Assembly: GCF_004123195.1 (NCBI RefSeq)
Contig: NZ_SDLI01000012.1
Location: 21,586 to 85,585 of the forward strand
Reading direction: 5' to 3'
DNA from: Ammoniphilus sp. CFH 90114
GTDB taxonomy: Bacteria > Bacillota > Bacilli > Aneurinibacillales > RAOX-1
Length of the DNA stretch: 64,000 nucleotides
Numbering within the stretch: the stretch's first letter is position 1; the number at the start of each line of letters is the position of its first letter. A program made the translations under genes and the position numbers. This document shows, one piece after another, positions 44,079-53,026 of the stretch. Below the pieces are notes generated by a model that was given only the letters and a program-made list of their open reading frames with translations, did not search any database and had not been told where the DNA came from.

Positions 44079-44923
44079 AAGGTTTCTTGATAATGGACTT
44101 GTGTAGGAGTTATGACAGGTTGAGGGATGGAAAGGTTTATCCCGAGGTGCTTGAAATATTCATTCCAAAAGTAGGGCACCATCTCTGGGACCTTTCTATA
44201 GATGGAAAAGATCGTTTCGCTACTGACTTTTTGCGGGGCTAAGCGGTAGCGGGCAAGGGTTAAGAGTTCGGTTCGAAACGGTTTAGACTTTTGTCCATAC
44301 CACTTGGCAGCATGACATTTTGTTAGTATTTTATCGGTTTGCAGGTTGTATAAGTATCGTGGAAAGGAGAGGATGATTCCGATATCATCATCAATGGGTT
44401 CAGACTGATGCCTTTGGGGCTGAAGCGGCGAAGTCATGGAGTAGGTTTCGAGAACACGTAAGAAGGTATCTAATTCTTGAATTTGATAATCTTTAGGCAA
44501 CCTGGGAAAACGAGAAATGATGTTTTTTCCTTTTAAGGTTTTTCCACGATGAAGCAAGGTGTGGAGCTCCATACCATCAATAGGCATACCGTGAACCGGA
44601 CGAACCCCTTTTTTACTAATCGTCCAAGCTGCTCCGCGGTTTGTCTCTAAAAGATCTTCACCTATGAGATTGATCCACAGCTTCTCTCCGAAGGGATGCT
44701 TCGTCGACCATTCCTTCCATAGGCTAACCAAATCATGAACTTGATTCGGTGTAACTTGAGTCAATACGACAATCAGGTCTATATCGCTAAACTTCAGTGT
44801 GAATTCATTTAATACGATTCCTCCATGCAGAATCGTCGAGATGTGTTGATCACCATAGCGATCTTCCATCTGCTCCCCCACCAAACGTAGGAATGAGGCA
44901 AGTTTTTTCGGCTGTTGGATCAT
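44039..44923 (-). CDS. Nucleotidyltransferase-domain protein (aminoglycoside ANT-like)
   Basis: A 294-residue protein. The N-terminal nucleotidyltransferase motif GG...SDIDL is seen in ILHGGIVLNEFTLKFSDIDL, with two acidic metal ligands. The C-terminal part is helical, with YLYNLQTDKILTKCHAAKWY similar in layout to the DUF4111 domain of ANT(3'')/ANT(9) adenylyltransferases. Those modify aminoglycosides, but distant homologues have no known resistance role. 3' overlap with a convergent gene. Confidence 0.65.
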   Translation of the reverse strand: MIQQPKKLASFLRLVGEQMEDRYGDQHISTILHGGIVLNEFTLKFSDIDLIVVLTQVTPNQVHDLVSLWKEWSTKHPFGEKLWINLIGEDLLETNRGAAWTISKKGVRPVHGMPIDGMELHTLLHRGKTLKGKNIISRFPRLPKDYQIQELDTFLRVLETYSMTSPLQPQRHQSEPIDDDIGIILSFPRYLYNLQTDKILTKCHAAKWYGQKSKPFRTELLTLARYRLAPQKVSSETIFSIYRKVPEMVPYFWNEYFKHLGINLSIPQPVITPTQVHYQETFYAIRSGLQARRL

Positions 44924-45014
44924 GGCTTATCTTCCTTCCTCTTTCTTTGTCCTCGTGGTACATCCTATGTTCGACTATGAATGTCCCGTGACCTAAGAAA
45001 TAGGAAAGATGAAA

Positions 45015-45054
45015 AAACCGGATATCTTTCACTCGTGTGAAAGATATCCGGTTT
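45015..45054 (-). terminator. Terminator of serC
   Basis: A perfect 18-bp stem AAACCGGATATCTTTCAC with loop TCGT on the plus strand; on the minus strand it is followed by TTTC, 9 bases past the serC stop. Confidence 0.9.
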
Positions 45055-45062
45055 AAAAGATA

Positions 45063-46160
45063 CTATCCGTTAACCTTCTGGAACTGAAGCATAAACTCGC
45101 GGAAAGCTAAGCAAGATTCATAAGGTACAGCATTGTAAGTAGAAGCACGGCAACCGCCAACCGAGCGGTGTCCATTCACACCCACAAAACCTTCCTTCTT
45201 CGCCTCAGCTAAGAACTTCTTCTCTAGTTCTTCATTACTTACACGGAAGGTAATATTCATAAGCGAACGACTGTTTGGCTCAGCGTGTCCTACATAGAAG
45301 CCCTGACTGGCATCGATGGCGTCGTAAATAAGAGCTGCCTTCTCTTGGTTGCGTTTTGCGACTGCTTCTAAGCCACCGATTCCCTGGGCCCACTCTAACA
45401 CTTGTCCAAGCATATAGATCCCGAATGTTGGCGGGGTATTGTATAAAGAGTTGTTCTTAGCATGTGTGCTGTAGCGCAGCATTGTTGGGATGTTTTTGTT
45501 CGCTTTATCAATCATATCCTTACGGATGATGACAACAGTAACACCGGATGGTCCTAAATTCTTCTGGGCTCCAGCGTAGATTAAGGCAAATTTGTTCACA
45601 TCAAATGGCTTAGACAAGATGTCACTTGACATATCCGCAATTAAAGGAACATCTCCCGTGTCGGGGAAATCATTCCACTGCGTACCGAAGATGGTGTTGT
45701 TAGACGTAATATGGACATAAGCATCGGATGGCTTATACTTAAGTTCGTCAAAGGTTGGGATACGACGATAGTTCTCTGCCTTCGTGCTAGCGGCCTCATA
45801 AGGCTGACCAAAGTACTTGGCTTCCTCGAGTGCCTTCTCGGACCAAGCTCCAGTCATGACGATGGCAGCGGACTTGTCCGGTTGCAGGAAGTTCATAGGG
45901 ACCATGCTAAATTGAAGGCTTGCCCCTCCTTGAAGGAAAAGAACTTCATAGTCTTCTGAAATAGACAATAAGGAACGCAAGGTAGCAATCGCTTGATTGT
46001 GCACCTCTTCGAATGCGGCACTACGGTGGCTTAGCTCCATAACGGACATGCCGTTTCCTCTAAAATCAGTAAGTTCCTCTTGGGCTTTCTGTAGTACTTC
46101 CAATGGTAAGGCAGATGGACCAGCACTAAAGTTGTGGGCTCGCTTGATTAGTTCTTTCAC
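45063..46160 (-). CDS. serC: Phosphoserine aminotransferase
   Basis: PLP enzyme of serine synthesis, transferring the amino group of glutamate to 3-phosphohydroxypyruvate. The N-terminal NFSAGPSALP, the PLP Lys in YAGAQKNLGPSG, GMSVMELSHR and the C-terminal GVNGHRSVGGCRAS are as in the family. GTG at 46160 has GGAG eight bases upstream and gives the family-typical start; the in-frame GTG at 46169 is too close to that site. Monocistronic. Confidence 0.95.
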   Translation of the reverse strand: MKELIKRAHNFSAGPSALPLEVLQKAQEELTDFRGNGMSVMELSHRSAAFEEVHNQAIATLRSLLSISEDYEVLFLQGGASLQFSMVPMNFLQPDKSAAIVMTGAWSEKALEEAKYFGQPYEAASTKAENYRRIPTFDELKYKPSDAYVHITSNNTIFGTQWNDFPDTGDVPLIADMSSDILSKPFDVNKFALIYAGAQKNLGPSGVTVVIIRKDMIDKANKNIPTMLRYSTHAKNNSLYNTPPTFGIYMLGQVLEWAQGIGGLEAVAKRNQEKAALIYDAIDASQGFYVGHAEPNSRSLMNITFRVSNEELEKKFLAEAKKEGFVGVNGHRSVGGCRASTYNAVPYESCLAFREFMLQFQKVNG

Positions 46161-46298
46161 GTCTCTCACTCCTACGTTTCTCTACATATTTTAATATTGG
46201 CAAATCTCCAAAAGGTTCATGTCCATTATCTTACCACCACTCTATAGAAAAAGGGAAGAAAAAAAAGGAATCTTATAGACTCCTTCTATTCTTACCCA

Positions 46299-47189
46299 TT
46301 AAGCTTTGATCGTATGTTCTTTTTGCAGCTTTTTATTGGACAGCCATTTTGAGACAAGACCCTCACGAGGAGAAAAGAAAAAGGCTAGGACAAACAGCAG
46401 CAAAGCTATGCAGGAGATGGAACCGGATATGGAAACATCCCATAATACGGCTGTGTAGTAGCCACCGAAGGAAGCCAGAGTTCCAAAACCTATACTTAAA
46501 AGAAGCATACGACTTAATCGGTCGGTTAATAGGTAGGCCGTAGCACCCGGAGTGACGAGCATCGCCACCACTAAGATGGCGCCTACGCTTTCAAAAGCGG
46601 CGACCGTGTTCATGGAAACCAAACCCATGAGAAGGTAATGGATGAGGACTACGGGGACACCAAGAGCGGCTGCGAGTTGAGAGTCAAAGGAAGCAAGTTT
46701 GATCTCCTTATAAAAGAGCCCGACAAGCAACATCGTAAGGATAAACACACCGCCCATCATCCAGACCGCTCTTGGCCATTCGATGCCCGCAAGTGTTACT
46801 AATTCCCACGGTGCATAGGCAATCTCCCCGTATAATACGTGTTGAAGATCCAGGTGTACTTGTGAGGTGTAAAGAGAAACAAGGACTACCCCAAAGGAAA
46901 ATAAAGCGGTAAAGGTAACGCCGATCGCCGCGTCAGACTGTACGCCACTATTGTGTAAGGTTTGTATAAAAAACGCAGTAAGTAATCCTACAATCGTGGC
47001 TCCAACCAACATGACGATGCCATCCATGCTTTGGCTGATTAAAAAGGCGAGAACGATGCCTGGGAGGATGGCATGACTAATGGCATCTCCAAGCATGGAC
47101 ATTTTCCTCAAAATCAAGAAGCATCCGATAAATCCGCAGGAGGAGGCAACTAAAGAACCAATGAGAATGATCCAGGCTCCGTGGCTCAT
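46299..47189 (-). CDS. mntD: Manganese/metal ABC transporter permease MntD
   Basis: A 296-residue permease of the ABC-3 (ZnuB/MntC) family with about eight helices. DAISHAILPGIVLAF near the N-terminus and AFESVGAILVVAMLVTPGAT near the end are family signatures. Fourth gene of mntABCD, its ATG overlapping the mntC stop by one base, with GGAGGAG upstream. Confidence 0.9.
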   Translation of the reverse strand: MSHGAWIILIGSLVASSCGFIGCFLILRKMSMLGDAISHAILPGIVLAFLISQSMDGIVMLVGATIVGLLTAFFIQTLHNSGVQSDAAIGVTFTALFSFGVVLVSLYTSQVHLDLQHVLYGEIAYAPWELVTLAGIEWPRAVWMMGGVFILTMLLVGLFYKEIKLASFDSQLAAALGVPVVLIHYLLMGLVSMNTVAAFESVGAILVVAMLVTPGATAYLLTDRLSRMLLLSIGFGTLASFGGYYTAVLWDVSISGSISCIALLLFVLAFFFSPREGLVSKWLSNKKLQKEHTIKA

Positions 47190-48556
47190 TATACGTCTCC
47201 TCCTTTCGAAGGGGCACCCTCGTAATAATCTCTAAATTTTTTGTCAAACTTATAGGCGAGCTGAGGGATTAATTGGGGTTTGCGGTTATAATCCGACAGA
47301 AGGCCTTGTAGTTCGTGTAAAGTTTGTTCCGACACTTGGTCTTGAATTCTGCCCTTCTCTTGATCCACTTGGATGGAGCCGTATTGTGCTTGATTCATAA
47401 GCAGCATTTCATAAAGTCTATCGTTAAGAGTGATACTGTAAGCCACTTGCAGCCCCCTTTCAGACAGCGACCAATTGTTTTTCGAGGACTCTGTGGTGTT
47501 TACAACCAACCCTTGTTTTCTTAGATCATGAAGCCCCTTCTCGATATCTGTCTGGTGGTGAGGACGGAGATGTTTCATCTGAGCGATGGTATAACCGGTA
47601 TGAGGGGACTTTCCTTTGACGTAATCCTTTTCACTTAAATCATAGAGGGACTGGAGGATGTTCTCCAATACAATTTTCTTTCTCAATTTCAAATGACGAA
47701 GCAATTTAGCTAGCAGTCCTCTCTCTGGTGCAAACAGTAGAGACAGGAAAAACATAAAGGTTGCTGCCAGGACGATCACGGGACCTGTTGGCAGGTTAGG
47801 TGTTAAAGCGCTGAGAATGGTGCCGAGAATGCCGGAAAGAGCGCCGAATGTTCCAGATAGTATGACCATGTAATTCAGTTTTTCTGTCCAATAACGGGCG
47901 GCCACGGACGGTATAATTAACATGGCAGCCATGAGGACGACACCAACAGCTTGAAGACCAATGACTACGGCAAGAACGATCATCAGCATGAGCAGTGTGT
48001 TCAAGGCTCCCATGGGTAATCCGATGCCTTTACCGAATTGGGGATCGAAGCAAAGCAGCTTCAGCTCTTTGAACAAGAAAAAGGTGACAGCGAGCAAAAT
48101 GAAAGCTACTACGCTTATGACCTGCACGTCAATCCCAACTAGAGAGGCGGCTTTACCGAATAAAAAAGCGTCAAGTCCACTCTGACTGGCATTACCAGAC
48201 TGAGAGATCTTCGTGAGTAGCACGATCCCAATCCCAAAGAATCCAGTCAAGATGACAGCCATCGCTGTATCAGGTTTAATCTTCGTATGGGCAGAGATCT
48301 GACCAATACACAAGGCTCCAAGTAAACCAGCCAGGCTAGCTCCAATCATAAACAAGCCAATTGACTTCGTACCGTATAACATGTAGGCTAAACAGATTCC
48401 AGGCAGAGCAGCGTGGGCCACAGCGTCCCCCATCAGGCTGTATTTCTTAAACAAGGCAAAGCATCCTAATACTCCACTGCTCAGTCCAAGTAGTAAGCAA
48501 CCGGTGATGACCCAACTAGCATTCGGATTGTCGAATAGATGAACTACAAATTCCAC
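47189..48556 (-). CDS. mntC: Manganese ABC transporter permease fused to DtxR/MntR-like domain (MntC)
   Basis: About 455 residues. The N-terminal 285 are an ABC-3 permease (DAVAHAALPGICLAYM; AVGVVLMAAMLIIPSVAARY). The remaining 160 or so are a soluble winged-helix domain like the metal-dependent repressors (ENILQSLYDLSEKDYVKG, GYTIAQMKHLRPHHQTDI, LHDLRKQGLVV, LSERGLQVAYSI). B. subtilis MntC is similarly long, and chlamydial YtgCR has the same layout. GTG at 48556 is chosen because the longer frame overlaps mntB and the GTG follows GGGATGG. Confidence 0.88.
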   Translation of the reverse strand: MEFVVHLFDNPNASWVITGCLLLGLSSGVLGCFALFKKYSLMGDAVAHAALPGICLAYMLYGTKSIGLFMIGASLAGLLGALCIGQISAHTKIKPDTAMAVILTGFFGIGIVLLTKISQSGNASQSGLDAFLFGKAASLVGIDVQVISVVAFILLAVTFFLFKELKLLCFDPQFGKGIGLPMGALNTLLMLMIVLAVVIGLQAVGVVLMAAMLIIPSVAARYWTEKLNYMVILSGTFGALSGILGTILSALTPNLPTGPVIVLAATFMFFLSLLFAPERGLLAKLLRHLKLRKKIVLENILQSLYDLSEKDYVKGKSPHTGYTIAQMKHLRPHHQTDIEKGLHDLRKQGLVVNTTESSKNNWSLSERGLQVAYSITLNDRLYEMLLMNQAQYGSIQVDQEKGRIQDQVSEQTLHELQGLLSDYNRKPQLIPQLAYKFDKKFRDYYEGAPSKGGDV

Positions 48557-48566
48557 TTTTCCATCC

Positions 48567-49319
48567 CTACCCTTGTGACATGGCCGTGAGCCCTTCACTC
48601 GTTAAGTGCAGACGGCCTCCGTAAGTTTTTTGTAGATTATCGTGGGTAAATACCTCTTCTGTCGGTCCAAAAGCGATCTTTCTCATATTGATCAGAAGCA
48701 CCCAATCAAAATATTCTTTTACCGTTTGTAGGTCATGATGGACGACTAAAACGGTTTTTCCCTGAGCCTTCAACTCATTGAGTAAGGCGATAATTGCTTT
48801 TTCGGTTGCGGCATCCACCCCAACAAACGGCTCATCCATGAAGTAGATTTTGGCATCTTGAGCCAAGGCCCTTGCTAGAAATACCCGCTGCTGCTGACCG
48901 CCTGATAGCTGGCTAATCTGCCGGTCGGCAAAGTCAGCCATGCCTACCTTTTCAAGGCAATTCAGAGCAATCTCTTTATCATGAGAGCGAAGCCACTTCA
49001 GCATACCGACATGGCCGTATCGCCCCATCATGACTACATCTAAGGCATTCGTAGGGAAATCCCAGTCTACTGACTCTCTTTGTGGCACATAGCCAACCAA
49101 TTTTCGTTGGGACTTATAGGGTAACCCATAGATTTGAACGGAGCCCGAGGCTAGGGGTACTAACCCTAAGGCTCCTTTAATTAAGGTGGATTTTCCGGCC
49201 CCATTGGGGCCGACTATACCAATCAATTTTCCTTCAGGTACATCAAAGCTGACTTCACGCAAGACAGGTTTTTTATGATAAGCGATCGTCATGTTTTCTA
49301 TCGAAACAGCTGGCTGCAT
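48567..49319 (-). CDS. mntB: Manganese ABC transporter ATP-binding protein MntB
   Basis: A 250-residue ABC ATPase. Walker [11 protein letters not shown], signature [15 protein letters not shown], Walker [14 protein letters not shown], and the switch His in LVVHHDL are all intact. It energises uptake by MntC/MntD. RBS GGGAGG. It follows mntA by 17 bases. Confidence 0.94.
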   Translation of the reverse strand: MQPAVSIENMTIAYHKKPVLREVSFDVPEGKLIGIVGPNGAGKSTLIKGALGLVPLASGSVQIYGLPYKSQRKLVGYVPQRESVDWDFPTNALDVVMMGRYGHVGMLKWLRSHDKEIALNCLEKVGMADFADRQISQLSGGQQQRVFLARALAQDAKIYFMDEPFVGVDAATEKAIIALLNELKAQGKTVLVVHHDLQTVKEYFDWVLLINMRKIAFGPTEEVFTHDNLQKTYGGRLHLTSEGLTAMSQG

Positions 49320-49336
49320 TTTGTTTTTCCTCCCAT

Positions 49337-50275
49337 CTATTTCAAGGCAGACACAATGGTATCAATATTGTGACGGACCATCCCGATGTAGGTGCCTTCC
49401 TCTGTTCCCTTATCCCCCATGGCATCCGAAAATAGTTCTCCACCAATGGTGACTTGATGCCCTTTTTTCTTTGCTCCTTCTACCACGGCCTCAATCGCTT
49501 TCGAGGAAACACTAGACTCCACAAAGACCGCTTTGATGTTTCGTTGTGCTAAGAGATCGACGAGCTCTTGAACATCAGCGAGACCGTATTCTGCATCTGT
49601 ACTTATTCCTTGTAAGCCCAGAACCTCCAGATCGTAGGCATCTCCTAAATACCCGAAGGCATCGTGGGCGGTTACGAGCACTCTAGATTCCTTAGGAATT
49701 AGCGCTAATTGCTCTTTTGCATATTGATCGAGCTCTTCAAGCTGGCTCAAGTAAGCTGCCGCGTTTTCTGTATAACCATTCTTATGAGTGGGATCAAGCT
49801 CGATGAAGGCATCCCGTACTCGTTCCACCACCTTCATCCACAACTGCACATCAAACCAGACATGCGGATCGTAATGTCCGTCAAACTCTGGGGGCTCCTT
49901 CAAGGCTCCTTCGTCAATGAGTTCTGTGACTTGAACAGCTGGCTTCTTGCTTGCCATTCGGACAAAGATGTCGGCCATTTTCCCTTCTAGGTTCAGCCCA
50001 TTGTATAAGATGATGTCCGCCTCTTCGAGTTTGGCAATGTCTCCTTGAGAGGCTTTATACAAGTGAGGATCAACGCCCGGTCCCATTAGGGCATTCACCG
50101 TAACGAATTCACCTCCTACATTGGCAGCAATATCTGCAATCATCCCCGTGGTTGCGGTCACCTGAATGGTATTGTCCTGTGCGGAAGGGGTGTTATTGTT
50201 TGTTGTGGAACAGGCCGTGAGAAATAAGCCAGCGATAAGAAGCAGACTCATGGCCACCAGTTTGAGACGAGTCAT
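49337..50275 (-). CDS. mntA: Manganese ABC transporter substrate-binding lipoprotein MntA
   Basis: A 312-residue cluster A-I metal-binding lipoprotein (ZnuA/MntA type). The lipobox is LFLTAC. Metal ligands are likely the His of DPHLY, the His of HYDPHVWFD, an acidic or His residue of [11 protein letters not shown] and the C-terminal Asp of [10 protein letters not shown]. No His-rich loop is present, which fits manganese better than zinc. First gene of mntABCD, with a palindromic operator-like site upstream. Confidence 0.92.
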   Translation of the reverse strand: MTRLKLVAMSLLLIAGLFLTACSTTNNNTPSAQDNTIQVTATTGMIADIAANVGGEFVTVNALMGPGVDPHLYKASQGDIAKLEEADIILYNGLNLEGKMADIFVRMASKKPAVQVTELIDEGALKEPPEFDGHYDPHVWFDVQLWMKVVERVRDAFIELDPTHKNGYTENAAAYLSQLEELDQYAKEQLALIPKESRVLVTAHDAFGYLGDAYDLEVLGLQGISTDAEYGLADVQELVDLLAQRNIKAVFVESSVSSKAIEAVVEGAKKKGHQVTIGGELFSDAMGDKGTEEGTYIGMVRHNIDTIVSALK

Positions 50276-50322
50276 GTCTCTTTCTCCTCCATTCTTTTCG
50301 TTAAGTAAGTTTCTATCTACAA

Positions 50323-50352
50323 ATTAAGTTGCCTAAGGTAAACAAATGGCAA
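50323..50352 (-). promoter_or_regulatory. Candidate mntA promoter with MntR-type operator
   Basis: The palindromic GTTGCCTAAGGTAAAC (50328-50343) resembles MntR/DtxR-type boxes of Bacillus (recalled as TTTGCCTTAAGGAAAC). It lies between TTGCCA (-35, 50347-50352) and CTTAAT (-10, 50323-50328) on the minus strand, where bound repressor would block transcription under high manganese. Confidence 0.6.
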
Positions 50353-50413
50353 GTAAATTTCGTTTTTTGTGTTATCAGCCTATGAGAAAGATGTTCAATT
50401 GGTGCAAAATTGC

Positions 50414-50551
50414 TTATCGGGATCTGTTTTGACCCTTGAGCTGTTCGATCTTCTCGCGAATTTCTTGCTCTTCTTCGGGTGTTAAGAAGCCTAAACGAAA
50501 CAATACACCTGTAAATTTTTCAATGCGTTGGACGGAGCCCATTCTTCCCAT
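50414..50551 (-). CDS. Hypothetical small protein, 45 aa
   Basis: A 45-residue protein, MGRMGSVQRIEKFTGVLFRL then GFLTPEEEQEIREKIEQLKG. It is mostly helical and charged. GAGGTGA lies six bases before the ATG. Not recognised. Bases 50552-50787 to its right hold no gene; no promoter or RNA stands out. Confidence 0.5.
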   Translation of the reverse strand: MGRMGSVQRIEKFTGVLFRLGFLTPEEEQEIREKIEQLKGQNRSR

Positions 50552-50787
50552 CGATATTCACCTCACTTTAAATGTTTCCCTTAGTCAAAATATATTCGCA
50601 TTCCTAAAAAAATGTTCCTGAGTAAAAAAATAGGAACGGTTCAGGCTGAGAGCGGCTTTTTATTGTGCTGGGTAGTAGCAGCTCGATCTGTGTGGTAGGT
50701 TAGTTGGAGAGGGGTTGTTTGAATTTTGTTTGAACACGGGAGAGTTTTGTCAGAATAACCCCGAGTTTATCTCTCTCCGGAGTAAAT

Positions 50788-50810
50788 AAAAAAAGCGCTC
50801 CGAAGAACGC
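50788..50810 (-). terminator. Terminator of mccB
   Basis: GCGTTC-TTCG-GAGCGC hairpin with TTCG tetraloop, followed by seven T, directly after the mccB stop. Confidence 0.85.
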
Positions 50811-50811
50811 C

Positions 50812-51945
50812 CTACCTCAATGCCATCTCCAAATCCTCAATCAAATCCTCCACATCCTCGATCCCGACGGAAATTCGCACTAATCCATCGGTAATCCCTA
50901 GCTGTGCCCGTCGTTCTGCTGGAATAGAAGCATGGGTCATGCGAGCCGGAACAGAAATGAGACTTTCCACCGCTCCAAGACTTTCCGCTAACGTAAACCA
51001 CTTCACCTTCCGTAAGACTTGATCTGCACGCTCCCCACTGCCGACATCAAAGGAAAACGTACCCCCGAACCCACGAGCTTGCTTCGCGGCGATATCATGA
51101 CCAGGATGATCAGCTAAGCCGGGATAAAAAACTTTAGCAATATCTTTTCGCTGATTCAGCCAATCTGCAATTTGATTGGCATTGCGTTCGTGCTCCTCCA
51201 TCCTTACTCCTAAGGTTTTCATGCCCTTAAGCAGCAGCCAGGAGTCATGGGGACCGAGAATGGCACCCACGGAGTTCTGGATAAAGTGAAGCTCTTCCCC
51301 AACCGATTCATCCTTGACCACAACTAAGCCGGCTACCACATCGCTGTGGCCTCCTAGGTATTTCGTGGCGCTGTGAAAGACAATATCTGCCCCTAAGTGA
51401 AGCGGATTTTGCCAATAAGGAGTCATAAAGGTGTTATCGACAATCAGTTTTAACCCTCTTGCTTTACAAATTTGAGATACAGCTTGGATATCCGTTACCG
51501 TCATGAGAGGATTGCTTGGAGTCTCTAGCATGATCGCTCTGGTCGTATCTTGAATCGCAGCTTCCATCTGGGCTACATCGTTTGTATCCACAAAACTGGC
51601 TTGGATTCCCATTCGGTTAAACACTTTGCTTAAGACCCGGAAGGTCCCCCCATAGACGTCATTCCCACACACCACATGATCTCCTTGGTTAAATAACATA
51701 ATGATCGAGGACAAAGCAGCCATACCTGAACTAAACGCAAATCCTCGAACACCACCTTCAATCTCAGCTATGTATTTCTCAACCGCAAATCGAGTAGGGT
51801 TGCCGGTTCTTGAATATTCATAACCTTTGTGTTGGCCTACTCCCTCTTGCTTATATGTACTTACTTGATAAATGGGTACAACCACGGCCCCTGTTTGGGG
51901 GTCTCCATCGATACCGCCATGAATCAATTTGGTCTTCATTCTCAT
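50812..51945 (-). CDS. mccB: Cystathionine gamma-lyase/homocysteine gamma-lyase (Cys/Met metabolism PLP enzyme)
   Basis: A 377-residue trans-sulfuration enzyme. The PLP Lys is in FHSATKYLGGHSDV, phosphate contacts in YSRTGNPTR and AFSSGMAAL, and SLGAVESLISVPA is near the end. By sequence alone MetB, MetC and MccB are hard to separate; the position 4 bases after a cysteine-synthase-like gene matches the B. subtilis mccA-mccB pair, which converts homocysteine to cysteine. RBS AAGGAGG. Confidence 0.85.
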   Translation of the reverse strand: MRMKTKLIHGGIDGDPQTGAVVVPIYQVSTYKQEGVGQHKGYEYSRTGNPTRFAVEKYIAEIEGGVRGFAFSSGMAALSSIIMLFNQGDHVVCGNDVYGGTFRVLSKVFNRMGIQASFVDTNDVAQMEAAIQDTTRAIMLETPSNPLMTVTDIQAVSQICKARGLKLIVDNTFMTPYWQNPLHLGADIVFHSATKYLGGHSDVVAGLVVVKDESVGEELHFIQNSVGAILGPHDSWLLLKGMKTLGVRMEEHERNANQIADWLNQRKDIAKVFYPGLADHPGHDIAAKQARGFGGTFSFDVGSGERADQVLRKVKWFTLAESLGAVESLISVPARMTHASIPAERRAQLGITDGLVRISVGIEDVEDLIEDLEMALR

Positions 51946-51949
51946 GACA

Positions 51950-52870
51950 TCAAATACCTCCTTGATAAATTTTCTTGCTTAAGTATCTCTCGCTACTGTC
52001 CGGGAAGAGGGTTACGATGTGGCTTCCTGGTTTGGCTTTTCTCGCCTCTTGCAGGGCCGCATACAAGGCTGCACCGGAAGAACTGCCAACGAGTACCCCT
52101 TCTCTTCTAGCTAATTGGGCGACAAGGGCAAACGCGTCTTGATCGAGTACGGAATAAATCTCGTCAAAGTAGCTTGGATCCATATACGTGGGCAAGAACT
52201 CCATTCCAATTCCTTCTGTTTTATGGGGACCTGATTCTCCCCCGGCGAGAATGGAGCCTTCTGGCTCGACTATGACAGTCTTGATTTTGGGGTTCTGCTC
52301 CTTTAGATATTGGGCGCATCCCATGAAGGTGCCGCCTGAACCCGCACCGGCAATGAATATATCGATATGACCCTCCATTTGATTCCAGATCTCTGGTCCC
52401 GTTGTTTTATAGTGGGCCATGGGGTTGGCGGGATTCGCAAATTGCTGTGGACAGTATGCACCTAACTCTATTTCGAGTTCCTTCGCTTTTTCAATAGCCC
52501 CTTTAATTCCTAGCTCGGTGGGGGTGTTGATCACCTCTGCTCCAAGGGCTCTCATTAGTTCCTGTTTTTCCTGGGAGAATTTCTCCGGGACGACGAATAG
52601 GACACGGTAGCTTGTCCCGACAGCAGCCAAGGCAAGTCCAATCCCCGTATTGCCCGCTGTTGGTTCGACAATCGTTCCGCCTTCTTTTAGAAGTCCTTTT
52701 TCCTCTGCATCCCGGATTAACTCTATGCCTAAGCGATCCTTCACGCTTCCTCCCGGATTAAAGTACTCCAGTTTGGCAAATAAACGAACCTGATTTGGCA
52801 AAGGAAACTGCGTTAACTCAATGATGGGGGTGTTTCCGATTAGAGATTTTACGCCTTGGTGAACCTGCAT
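51950..52870 (-). CDS. mccA: O-acetylserine-dependent cystathionine beta-synthase-like (MccA)
   Basis: About 306 residues, PLP fold-type II of the cysteine synthase/cystathionine beta-synthase family. The PLP Lys is in NPGGSVKDRLG, the substrate loop is EPTAGNTGIGLA, and AGAGSGGTFMG and GVLVGSSSGAA are present. CysK enzymes usually carry TSGNTGI; the A in TAGNTGI and the mccB neighbour favour MccA. ATG at 52870 has GAGGG upstream; a GTG at 52885 with AAGGA is an alternative. The longer open frame upstream runs into the divergent kinase promoter. Confidence 0.85.
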   Translation of the reverse strand: MQVHQGVKSLIGNTPIIELTQFPLPNQVRLFAKLEYFNPGGSVKDRLGIELIRDAEEKGLLKEGGTIVEPTAGNTGIGLALAAVGTSYRVLFVVPEKFSQEKQELMRALGAEVINTPTELGIKGAIEKAKELEIELGAYCPQQFANPANPMAHYKTTGPEIWNQMEGHIDIFIAGAGSGGTFMGCAQYLKEQNPKIKTVIVEPEGSILAGGESGPHKTEGIGMEFLPTYMDPSYFDEIYSVLDQDAFALVAQLARREGVLVGSSSGAALYAALQEARKAKPGSHIVTLFPDSSERYLSKKIYQGGI

Positions 52871-53026
52871 AATGTAATCCCTCACTTTCATTTCCTTAGC
52901 ATTCCACGCTTGCCAGTTAAACATGTTTCTTAGGTAATTACTGAGAGAAAGGATTTTTTGGTATGATCTCAAACCGATAAAATGTATAATGTTACTTGTA
53001 GTTTGTCTATAAGGAGAAGCACATCC

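Noticed and set aside
52930-52985. Possible CymR operator upstream of mccA (ATACCAA and GTAATTA)
   Set aside because: The spacing and symmetry do not fit the CymR motif well enough to claim.
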